Assembly: GCA_918797485.1 (NCBI GenBank)
Contig: CAKKNE010000004.1
Coordinates: 1-64,000, forward strand
From: Pelagomonas calceolata
Lineage: Eukaryota > Sar > Pelagophyceae > Pelagomonadales > Pelagomonadaceae
Direction: 5' to 3'
Length of the DNA stretch: 64,000 bases
Numbering within the stretch: the stretch's first letter is position 1; each line of letters opens with the position of its first letter. A program made the position numbers and the translations under genes. The notes beneath the pieces are model-generated. The model searched no databases. It had not been told where the DNA came from and worked only from the letters and a program-made list of their open reading frames with translations. Below are positions 55,539 through 63,400 of this stretch, in pieces.

Positions 55539-56348
55539 CTAGCGGCGCCAGCGCTTGATCGGCGAGCATTCCGGCCGGATGATCGCCGGCGTGATGCCGT
55601 TCCGCGCGCCGTTGATCGCGATGACGCCGGCGTTCGAGAGCCAGAACGCGTTCTGCGAGCCGGTGGGGGTCGTCCCGAAGCGCGGCGGCGCGCGCGCATT
55701 AACAGAAAACTTGCAGAGCACGGCCTTGTCGGTCAGCGAGTACTTCGGGGCGTAGCAGGCGTCGCTGACGGGCTTCGGGATCATCGGCTGCCTCCCGCGA
55801 TTCGTCTTCATCGACACGTAGTTCAACGGCCGCCGCTTCGTGGAGAGCATGTGCAGCGAGGGCACGGGCAGGTCGACCGTCGACGGCCCGTGGCCTTTGC
55901 GCACTACTTCCGGTCTAGGGACTCGCTTCGCCCGGCCCCGCAGTCCCAGCTTCTCGTACGCGAAGAGCTCGGGCGTGTCGAGCACGCAGCCGCCGGACAC
56001 GGCCTGCGCGCCCCGGCGCATCTCGGGGCCCGCGGACGTGTTCGGCCGCATGAGGGCGTAGGCTGATGATGTGTCGTACGTGAGGTCGGCCGCGGCGCGC
56101 GGCTTCGGCGGCACGCGGCCGCGCATCGTCCTCATGTTCACGTTGGAAATGCAGCGCCGCCGCCGGCTCAGCTTCGACGCGTGCGCGCGGTCGGCGAGGA
56201 TCGACGCCTCCTCCTCGTACCGGAGCTCCTCCGCGAGGTCGGCCTTCGACAGGGGCTGCTGGGACCACGTGTCGTTCGCGTCGGTCCAGACCGAGGCGGT
56301 CGAGCGCATGGACAGCGTCGAGCGCTCGTTGAGGTTTGGGGCGTCCAT
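55539..56348 (-). CDS. Hypothetical protein
   Basis: A 269-aa protein from ATG 56348 (MDAPNLNERSTLSMRSTAS). No family recognised. Conserved-looking segments: KADLAEELRYEEEASILADRAHA, RRRRCISNVNMRTMRGRVPPKPR, GHGPSTVDLPVPSLHMLSTKRR, YAPKYSLTDKAVLCKFS and a C-terminal NGITPAIIRPECSPIKRWRR. Mostly basic, low in hydrophobics and probably disordered; several Tyr and Pro-Arg motifs resemble ciliary or axonemal inner proteins. Start and stop look complete. Confidence 0.6.
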   Translation of the reverse strand: MDAPNLNERSTLSMRSTASVWTDANDTWSQQPLSKADLAEELRYEEEASILADRAHASKLSRRRRCISNVNMRTMRGRVPPKPRAAADLTYDTSSAYALMRPNTSAGPEMRRGAQAVSGGCVLDTPELFAYEKLGLRGRAKRVPRPEVVRKGHGPSTVDLPVPSLHMLSTKRRPLNYVSMKTNRGRQPMIPKPVSDACYAPKYSLTDKAVLCKFSVNARAPPRFGTTPTGSQNAFWLSNAGVIAINGARNGITPAIIRPECSPIKRWRR

Positions 56349-56994
56349 CTCTTGGCTGCCCTTGCCTGGGTTATTGATGAGTACGGGTGGGGCTGCCTCG
56401 TGGCCGCGACGCAGTCAACAAAGTGGCTGGGAAGAGGCTGTCCCAGTATTCGGACGCCTCGGCTTGTGGCACCGGCGCTGGATCAAAAGCCCTGGGAGAG
56501 CAGAAAGATGGCGCTCCGCTCCGGCGTCGAGCTCGTGTCGCGCCTGCGCCGTCATCGAGCCCTGCGAGCACCCATTCAAAGACTTTTCGTACGCTTTGAG
56601 GATTGTTGATCGTGCGACCCTAGGCGTGACCTACTAGTGCCATCGGGGGTGTGCGTCGACTTTTTTCAGACGCGCATCAGCCTGCATCCCGTGCGCTGGT
56701 AGTGCCTTCTATAAATTGATCAATTCGCAGCGCAGTTCAGTGCCCTAGCCGTTGCAGCTCGCAGCGAAGGCCTGTGACCCACCTGTGCTCTCCCGGCGGG
56801 CGAGTCACGACACCCGACGCGTGCGAGCCACCACGACGCCGCCGACGCGCGTCTTGCTGCTCGCCGCCGCGTGCGAAGCACTGCTCCTGCCGAAGCGGCA
56901 GCGGCAAACAAAAACCCTGGCGCCCTCGAACCGCGGCTCGTTCCGCTCCTCATCACAAACACCACTCAGCGCCTCGAGCGACTCTCTGGCGACG
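56349..56994. other. Divergent promoter region
   Basis: The frame of the transporter gene is open from 56752 but has no ATG before 56995; its early part (TRVLLLAAACEALLLPKR) is hydrophobic, so a non-ATG start or a 5' exon encoding a targeting signal is possible. The rest shows nothing. Confidence 0.4.
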
Positions 56995-57984
56995 ATGCCG
57001 GACGAAGAGCCGGCCGCGCGGCCGAAGCGCTCGCCGCTCGCCGTGCCGACGGCCCTGTTTTATGCGATCACGTCGGTGGGAATCATATCGGCGAACAAAG
57101 TCACATTAACACAATACGCGTTCCCCTCGGCGAGCGTCCTGGCTTTTTTGCAGTTCGGGGTCACGGTCGCCTGCCTTGGAGTACTGAAGATTCTCGGCGT
57201 GATTGATTTGGCGCCGCTGGACGCCAAGTCCGTAAGAGTGGTGCTGCCGTTGACAGCTCTATTTCTAGCAGATGTTTTGATGGGCCTCTTCGCGACCGGC
57301 AACCTCTCGCTCCCGATGTTCACGGTCCTGCGACGGTTCTCCATCCCGACGACCATGCTGTTGGAGCGGTTCGTGGGCCAGTCGAACCCTACTTTATTAG
57401 TGCAGGCGGCGGTCTGGGGCATGGTCGGCGGCGCCGTCATCGCGGCGTACGACGACCTGGGTTTCGATATAAGAGGCTACACGGCGGTGGGGCTGAACGA
57501 CTTGTTTACCGCTTGTAGAGGCGTCTATTTGAAACACGCGCTGGGCCCCGCGTCGTCGACGTCCCACACGAAAAAAGATGTTGAAAGCGGCGAAGAAGCG
57601 CCGAAGCCGCTGTCGAAACTTTCATTACTATTCTACAACGCCCTGCTGTCGGGCGTCGTGCTCTATCCTTACTTGAGATGGACCGGCGATTTGGACGTCG
57701 CGCGGCAGTGGTTCGACGCGCCGGCGGAGGGCGCGGTGGTCGCCGTGGCTTTGTCAGCTTCACTAGGCCCGGTCCTGCAGTACGCCATCTTCGTCTGCAC
57801 GCAGCACAACTCGGCGCTCACGACGACGGTCGTCGGCGCGCTGAAGAACGTCGCCACGACGTACGTCGGCATGTTTCTGGGCGGCGACTACGCCTACTCG
57901 CTCGTGAACTTCGCGGGCATCACCGTCTCCTGCGTCGCGTCCCTGGTCTATTCGTGGGCCGTGCTGCTGGGAAGGCAGAAGTAA
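56995..57984 (+). CDS. SLC35-type nucleotide-sugar transporter
   Basis: A 329-aa protein from ATG 56995 (MPDEEPAARPKRSPLAVP). About ten membrane segments, typical of the drug/metabolite transporter fold. Characteristic parts are YAITSVGIISANKVTLT, MFTVLRRFSIPTTMLLE, NDLFTACRGVYLKHAL, CTQHNSALTTTVVGALKNVATTYVGMFLGGDY, close to the SLC35D/UDP-sugar and GDP-mannose transporters (the GALKN motif stretch). It would exchange a nucleotide sugar for NMP at the Golgi. Substrate unknown. It fits the group of glycosyltransferase genes in this window. Confidence 0.85.
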   Translation: MPDEEPAARPKRSPLAVPTALFYAITSVGIISANKVTLTQYAFPSASVLAFLQFGVTVACLGVLKILGVIDLAPLDAKSVRVVLPLTALFLADVLMGLFATGNLSLPMFTVLRRFSIPTTMLLERFVGQSNPTLLVQAAVWGMVGGAVIAAYDDLGFDIRGYTAVGLNDLFTACRGVYLKHALGPASSTSHTKKDVESGEEAPKPLSKLSLLFYNALLSGVVLYPYLRWTGDLDVARQWFDAPAEGAVVAVALSASLGPVLQYAIFVCTQHNSALTTTVVGALKNVATTYVGMFLGGDYAYSLVNFAGITVSCVASLVYSWAVLLGRQK

Positions 57985-58248
57985 ATATCTTGTCCCCTTT
58001 TTTTTTTCCGACCCGGTCTTGCCTGTGAGCGTAGCGAAGACAGGACGGAATGACCTCTAAATGGACGAAAATGGTGTAAAAAATGCTACATCTATATCAT
58101 CATCGCCGCAGACGACGACGCGGTCCCGGTGGCAGTCCGCGTGCTGTCGCCCGCGAGACCCACGAGGGACTCGCGCGCGTTGGTCCCTCGACAGCGGCGG
58201 CGAGCGGTCCCGAGGGGCATCCAGGGGGACGCATTCGACCGCTCGAAG

Positions 58249-58842
58249 TTACTCCCCCTCCGACGACGACTGCGGGTCGAGGACGACCTTGCCCCCGAGC
58301 GCCAGCAACCCTACGCCCGCGAAGGCCGTGATCCCCGTCAGCAGCGTCCCCAGCCCCAGCACCACGGTCCGCATGACCGTCGAGATGCGCTGGATCGCGT
58401 AGATCTCGCTGTCCACCGGATGCTCCGCGAAGGAGTTGGCGGCGAACCCGACCGCTAACCAAAAAACGTAGGCCGTCGCCAGCGCGGCGACGCCGCTCAG
58501 CACGCTCTGGACGGGATTCACGTCCGAGATGTCCACGTCCTCACGCTCGTCGACCTGCGGCGCCTCGACCCTAAACCCCTTCTTGGCCTCCTCGATCTCT
58601 GCTAATAATTTGTCGTTGATCGTCCCCATCGCGGCGCCCTCCGCCGGCGCCTCCTCGTCCTTCGGCAGGTCCACGGCGCCCGCGTCTCTCCTAAAGCGCG
58701 GCAGCAGCTCGTCGATGGCGTCGAGGCCCGTCTTTTCGCCGTCGGCTCGTCGCGGCGTCCGCGGCGGCCGTCGTCGCGTCGGCGGGCCGAAGGCGTGCGC
58801 TGCTGCGAGGCATGCGAGCAGGCGGGCGCGGCTGCAGACCAT
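58249..58842 (-). CDS. DUF3082 plastid membrane protein
   Basis: A 197-aa protein from ATG 58842. The N-terminus MVCSRARLLACLAAAHAFGPPTRRR is a signal peptide with an ASAFAP-like AHAFGP site, then a basic transit stretch. The DUF3082 part has two membrane segments: VLSGVAALATAYVFWLAVGFAA and ISTVMRTVVLGLGTLLTGITAFAGVGLLALGG, separated by HPVDSEIYAIQR. DUF3082 proteins are conserved in cyanobacteria and plastids; the function is unknown. A longer upstream frame translates a CTAG-bounded repeat and is rejected. Confidence 0.78.
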   Translation of the reverse strand: MVCSRARLLACLAAAHAFGPPTRRRPPRTPRRADGEKTGLDAIDELLPRFRRDAGAVDLPKDEEAPAEGAAMGTINDKLLAEIEEAKKGFRVEAPQVDEREDVDISDVNPVQSVLSGVAALATAYVFWLAVGFAANSFAEHPVDSEIYAIQRISTVMRTVVLGLGTLLTGITAFAGVGLLALGGKVVLDPQSSSEGE

Positions 58843-59027
58843 GGTTGCTGGCAGGCACTGCTGGTGCAGGCACTCCTTGCTGCAGGTGTCGCTACTCGCT
58901 GTCTCTCTGTTCGAAAGAGTGTAGAGTCCAATTGAATTAAGAGCAGGGTCGTGTAATCGAGGCGAAAATGGACGGTCACGCGGTGACGGCTCGGCGCTCT
59001 GCGTGCAAGCTTGCAAGCCTGAGTTAG

Positions 59028-59049
59028 CTAGCGGCCTGTAAGACACTAG
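59028..59049 (-). repeat. CTAG-bounded short repeat, copy 11
   Basis: On the minus strand CTAGTGTCTTACA then GGCCGCTAG, the consensus form, 186 bp upstream of the DUF3082 gene, in its orientation. Confidence 0.85.
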
Positions 59050-59096
59050 CCGGCAAAAACGCCATCGACGCACACTAGAAGGCCCGGTCTTAGAGA

Positions 59097-60338
59097 CTAG
59101 CGGTCCGTCGACAGCTTCTTCACGGGCTTGTTGTCCAGTAATGCGGCGTACTTGCCGCCCGTGTACTGCGCGCCGACCTGCGTGATGCGGTAGAAGGACT
59201 TGTCCAGGTCCTTGAGGAAGGTCAGGCGCTCGGCGGCGTACTTCTGCACCCAGATCTGGACGTTCTGGTCCAGGAGCAGCGCCGACTCGACGGGCGTCGA
59301 GCCCTTCTTGCCCTTCTTCTGGTCGGCCATGACGTCCTGGAAGATCTGGTTGAAGTTGTCGACGGAGCTGGACGCGCCGCCGACGCGCCGCCCGTACGCT
59401 TCCTTGCGCGAGCCGAAGGCGTCGGCGATGTAAAACTCGTCGATGTCGCCCTCAAACTTATCCACAGAAGCCTCTTCCGTGCCCTCGTTCGTGCCGTACA
59501 AGTCGATAGCATAGTTCGACGACGCCTTGTCGCCGCGGCCCATCTTGCCTCGCGCCTTCGCTGCACCCTTGTCCTCCTTCTTCACGGCCTTGGCGTTGAC
59601 GACGTCGTCGCCCTGCAAGATAGCCAAAGCGCCGAGCAGCGCCGCCGCCTCGCGCTCCGTGAAGCCCGACCGCCGGAAGGCCTTCACGATGTCCGAGGGT
59701 GCCGCCTCCTCGACGTCAAAGGCCGGCGCGATGCCTCGAGCTTGCGCCTCCTTGAGGCCGCCCTTGCTAACCGCTTTGATCGAGTTTAGTAATTCCGGGT
59801 TGTCCGTGCGCCCGAGCTGCACGGAGATCTCGGGACCGCCCACGGCCGCGAGCGACTCGGCGCCCGACAGCGCGATGAGGTCGGCCAGCGTCAGCGCGTT
59901 CGTCCTTTTCAACGCCCGCTGCGACTCCTGGAGCAGGTCGACAACATCTCTCAACTCCGCGTACGCTCTTCCAGGTAATTGGATCGACGCCGCGACCATG
60001 CCGTCGGGGCCGCCTCTCCTAGTTTTTTCATCATACGACAACCCATCTAACAGGGCCAGCAGGAAGAAGGAGCAGGCCAGCGACGGGTCCTTCGCGATGA
60101 CGTCGCGCACGCGCGTGCGGCACTTGGCGATGGCCGCGTTTTTTAGCTCCTGGTCGCCGTAGCGCGCCGGGTCCAAGTAGACGACCGCATTTGCGCGCGG
60201 CGCACTCGCGCCCGCGATGGCGCCAGCGAGACCAGCTATGCTTTTTGCAAGCTGCCTTCGGTCCACGGCCCTGCTTGCTGGCTTTGGCGCCAGCGCGGAC
60301 GCAACGGCGACTACTAAGCAAGCACGAATTCGAGCCAT
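59097..60338 (-). CDS. Thylakoid-lumen peroxidase-like protein (TL29-like), probably non-catalytic
   Basis: A 413-aa protein from ATG 60338. It has a three-part targeting region: signal peptide MARIRACLVVAVASALAPKP with ASALAP, a transit part, and a second hydrophobic segment (RRQLAKSIAGLAGAIAGASAPRANA) with two Arg, as in lumen proteins using the Tat route. The peroxidase-like core reads LSYDEKTRRGGPDGM, NALTLADLIALSGAESLAAVGGPEISVQLGRTD. In active class I peroxidases Arg and His precede DAGTYD and a His follows LSGA; here those places are Leu-Leu and Glu, so heme catalysis is unlikely, as in plant TL29. Residues 290-413 are an extra domain of unknown role. Confidence 0.75.
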   Translation of the reverse strand: MARIRACLVVAVASALAPKPASRAVDRRQLAKSIAGLAGAIAGASAPRANAVVYLDPARYGDQELKNAAIAKCRTRVRDVIAKDPSLACSFFLLALLDGLSYDEKTRRGGPDGMVAASIQLPGRAYAELRDVVDLLQESQRALKRTNALTLADLIALSGAESLAAVGGPEISVQLGRTDNPELLNSIKAVSKGGLKEAQARGIAPAFDVEEAAPSDIVKAFRRSGFTEREAAALLGALAILQGDDVVNAKAVKKEDKGAAKARGKMGRGDKASSNYAIDLYGTNEGTEEASVDKFEGDIDEFYIADAFGSRKEAYGRRVGGASSSVDNFNQIFQDVMADQKKGKKGSTPVESALLLDQNVQIWVQKYAAERLTFLKDLDKSFYRITQVGAQYTGGKYAALLDNKPVKKLSTDR

Positions 60339-60721
60339 GGCTGCAGCTGGTGGGCGTAACACGCCGCCGCTCTGACTGATGGCCAACTTGAGATGGGGTG
60401 CTGAGGGCGCCCCGTCCCTTTTTCGATCGGTTTTGCGATCCATGTCTCTGCAGCGTTCCCTCTCGTTACGTTGAACGGAAGGCTAGGGACCGCTGGTGGA
60501 GGCGTCTCGGAGAGCGAGGCAGGCTGGTCATAGCTAAAAGCGCAGCAAACTGCGGCATTACTGCGAGCGAGGCGTGCAGAGAATCCCCACCAGTCGCATA
60601 GCTCGTCTGTTGCAACGGCTGTTGCAACAGATTGCACGTAGCAGTGTAGCACAAGACTGCTGCAGCAGCACAGGCAAAACCACAACCCGCTCGACGCAGC
60701 CGAAGAGACGAAAGCGAAACC
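60339..60721. other. Divergent promoter region
   Basis: Between the peroxidase-like and thermospermine synthase starts. TTGCAACGGCTGTTGCAACAG and TGCTGCAGCAGCA are short inverted repeats near 60611-60670; nothing else is seen. Confidence 0.4.
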
Positions 60722-61681
60722 ATGGCCGACTCCGACGACAAGCAGCAGCCGAAGATGACGAGCAGCTTCTGGTTCGACGAGGAGGTCACCGCCGACCATT
60801 CGATGCGCATGCGCATGACGTCCCTCAAATACGACAAGCATTCGCAATTTCAAAGGGTGCAGGTCGTCGAGACCGTGCCCTTTGGGACGACCCTTGTATT
60901 AGATGGCAAGACGCAATCCGCCAAAAACGACGAGTACGTCTACCACGAGACGCTCGTGCATCCCGCGTTACTCTTACATGAAGCCCCAAAACGTATTTAC
61001 ATTGGAGGGGGCGGCGAACTGGCGACGGCGCGGGAGTGCCTCAAACATAAAAGTGTGGAGGAGGTCGTCATGGTCGACCTCGACGGAGACGTCGTCGACG
61101 TGTGCAAAAAACATTTGCCGGAGTGGAATGATGGTTCGACCGAGGATCCTCGCTTGACCGTACACATCGGAGACGCCCGGTCGTATTTGGTGGAGGGCAG
61201 CGACACGTTTGATGTGGTGGTCCTAGACATCTCGGACCCGATCGAGGCGGGGCCCGCCGTCCATTTATATACAAAAGAGTTCTACGATTTAGTACGACAG
61301 AAGCTGAACCCGGGCGGTGTGCTCGTGACGCAGAGCGGCCCGGCGGGGCTCATGAATCATACCGAATGCTTCGGCGCGATTCACAAGACGCTCGCGGCGT
61401 CCTTCCGGACCGTCGTGCCCTACTCCGTGTCCATCCCCTCCTTCGGCTCGGACTGGGGTTTTAATGTGGCGACGGATAGAGGGGACATTACGAGTAAATC
61501 GCTGCGCGAGAAGCCGCCAGACGCCACGGATGCTGCGATAAGTGGTCGGATCCGCGGCCCGCTGCGCCATTATGATGGAGGGACGCACCTGTGCATGTTC
61601 AACCTCATCAAGGCCGTGCGCGACGGCGTGGAAGCGGAGGACCGCGTGATCACCGAGGCGAACCCCGTGTTCATGTACTAA
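60722..61681 (+). CDS. ACL5: Thermospermine synthase (ACL5-type aminopropyltransferase)
   Basis: A 319-aa protein from ATG 60722. Spermidine-synthase fold: N-terminal beta-domain (FQRVQVVETVPFGTTLVLDGKTQ), DEYVYHETLVHPALLLHE, the dcSAM-binding IYIGGGGELATARECLKH, DLDGDVVDVCKKHLPEW, DARSYLVEG, and the catalytic-side DISDPIEAGPAVHLYTKEFYD. The DPIEAGP string and VTQSGPAG are typical of ACL5/thermospermine synthases rather than of spermidine synthase (DSSDP). It makes thermospermine from spermidine. In family members the glycine loop reads GGGEGS/GGGEGA; GGGELA here is a small deviation. Length agrees with ACL5 (about 340). Confidence 0.9.
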   Translation: MADSDDKQQPKMTSSFWFDEEVTADHSMRMRMTSLKYDKHSQFQRVQVVETVPFGTTLVLDGKTQSAKNDEYVYHETLVHPALLLHEAPKRIYIGGGGELATARECLKHKSVEEVVMVDLDGDVVDVCKKHLPEWNDGSTEDPRLTVHIGDARSYLVEGSDTFDVVVLDISDPIEAGPAVHLYTKEFYDLVRQKLNPGGVLVTQSGPAGLMNHTECFGAIHKTLAASFRTVVPYSVSIPSFGSDWGFNVATDRGDITSKSLREKPPDATDAAISGRIRGPLRHYDGGTHLCMFNLIKAVRDGVEAEDRVITEANPVFMY

Positions 61682-62066
61682 CGTCGTGCGTAACTCTCTT
61701 GGCTCCTTCTCTCGTCGATGGCGTGAGGGCCGGATGTCCTCCTTGGAGGCTGTCCTCGGCCCCCGGCGCCGCGTTCGTGGCTTCGATGCCCTGGGCGCTC
61801 GCCTGTGCGACTGAGCCGTGGCGGGAGGTGTCGCCGGGCCTTGGGCGATACAACTCGGGGACCGGCGGTGCTTGCGGGCCGCCGGCTAGTAGGTTCCTCG
61901 GCGTTGTCGTCTCACAGCGCCCGCGAGATTAAACACCGCGCAGCCTCCGCTGCGAACCGAACAGCGGCCCGGACCTCCCCCGAGGCAGCCCCCGCGCGCC
62001 ACGGGCAGCCCCCGGCGCCACACGTAACAGCACCCGCAACAAAAGCAACAACGAGCGCCAAGCACC
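61682..62066. other. Intergenic spacer
   Basis: 3' flank of the synthase gene and promoter of the coiled-coil gene. No gene, repeat copy or RNA is recognised. Confidence 0.4.
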
Positions 62067-63245
62067 ATGGGCAAAAAAAAGGGCAAGAAGGGCAAGAAGC
62101 AGCCCACGGAGGCCGAGCTCGCCGCCGCGGCCCTCGCTGCGGAAGAGGCGGCCAAGGCCAAGGCCGCCGAGGAGGCCGAGGCCATCGCGTACAAGGAGCG
62201 CGTCGAGCGGCTCAAGGAGTCGATCAGGGCCAAGGAGGAGGACCTGGCGCGGCGCGAGACGGACGTAGATGCCGCCGAGATCAACTGGAAGAAGAAGCTC
62301 GAGGGCCTCGACGCCGAAGTTACGTTGAGAGCGCGGTCCGGCATCGCGGCCGCCGAAGCCAGAGAAGCGGCGACGGCGCGATTGGCGGTAATGCGCGAGG
62401 ACCAGGCCATGAAGCGTCTCTCGGTCTTCGCCGAGGCCGAGAGCAAGATGGCCGTCCGGGAAGTGGAAGTTAGTGCAAGGGAAGAAGCCATGGAAGCTCG
62501 AGTGAACGGGGGCGTCGCCGAACATTTGGACACGATGCTCGCGGCGCAAGCCGACACGCGGGACGTCATGGAGGCGCGGCGCAAGGAGATCGCTTCACAA
62601 TTAGGCGAATTGGACACGATCGAGAAGAGCTGGCGCGACACGGTGCTCAAGAAGGAGGCCGAGCTCGCGCAGCGCGAGCGCGAGGCGCGCGGCCGCGTCG
62701 CCGCGTACGAGAAGAAGCTGCTCGAGCGGGACTTCACGCTGAAGAGGAGGCTCATGCGGGACATCCGCAAGGTCTACAACAAGGTCGTGGGCCAGGAGGA
62801 GGAGTGCGCCGTGCGCGACCGGCGCATGGCCGCGCGCGAGGCCGAGGTCACGCAGCGCGGGAAAGACGTCGAAAAAATGGTCAAGGACGCGCGGTCTTAC
62901 GAAAGGAGGGCCAAGAAGGCGGCCGCGGGCGCGACGAAGGTTGTGAAGGACGAGGACGCGCCCTGGGAGACGAGCGCGCTGGCGGCGACGGCGGCGGACA
63001 AGCCTAGACCGTACGCGGCGCGGAACCTCCCTCCCAAAAAACCTCCCACGCCGGAGCCCGACTTCGATCCGGAGACGGAGTTCTTCTTGACGGAAGCGGC
63101 GAACCTCGACCCCGCAGTCGACGCGACGCCCGACCTTCCGCCCGGGATCGACGCGACGCCCGACGCGAGCTGGGCGCCGAACATGACGTCTGCGCAGAAG
63201 CCCGCCCCGGCGGCGGCGCCGGTAAGTGCGCCGCTTAGTGCGTAA
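62067..63245 (+). CDS. Coiled-coil protein
   Basis: A 392-aa protein from ATG 62067 (MGKKKGKKGKKQPTEAEL). Lys-rich first 12 residues, then nearly continuous coiled coil to about 290 with a recurring eight-to-nine-residue pattern ending in RE (KEEDLARRETDVDAAE, REVEVSAREEAMEARV, KEAELAQREREARGRV, RRMAAREAEVTQRG). The C-terminal 100 residues are Pro/Asp-rich (PEPDFDPETEFFL, PAVDATPDLPPGIDATPDASW with a repeated DATPD). No family named; similar to axonemal or basal-body coiled-coil proteins. Confidence 0.7.
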   Translation: MGKKKGKKGKKQPTEAELAAAALAAEEAAKAKAAEEAEAIAYKERVERLKESIRAKEEDLARRETDVDAAEINWKKKLEGLDAEVTLRARSGIAAAEAREAATARLAVMREDQAMKRLSVFAEAESKMAVREVEVSAREEAMEARVNGGVAEHLDTMLAAQADTRDVMEARRKEIASQLGELDTIEKSWRDTVLKKEAELAQREREARGRVAAYEKKLLERDFTLKRRLMRDIRKVYNKVVGQEEECAVRDRRMAAREAEVTQRGKDVEKMVKDARSYERRAKKAAAGATKVVKDEDAPWETSALAATAADKPRPYAARNLPPKKPPTPEPDFDPETEFFLTEAANLDPAVDATPDLPPGIDATPDASWAPNMTSAQKPAPAAAPVSAPLSA

Positions 63246-63400
63246 TACAAGAATCAAGAATTTTACTAGCCGCAAGCACGCGCGTCTGCTCGGCGGCGTA
63301 GGGGAGGACGCGCGGAACTTGGGAGCGCGCCGACTCCAGAGACCAGGGGATTCTGAGCGGAATGAGGGAATGGGATGAATTGCGCGACTCGGCGGAGCAC

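Noticed and set aside
58000-58060. Possible hairpin terminator after the transporter gene (poly-T followed by CCTGTGAGCG...ACAGG)
   Set aside because: A short imperfect stem behind a T-run. Eukaryotic polymerase II does not use such terminators, so it is taken as chance.
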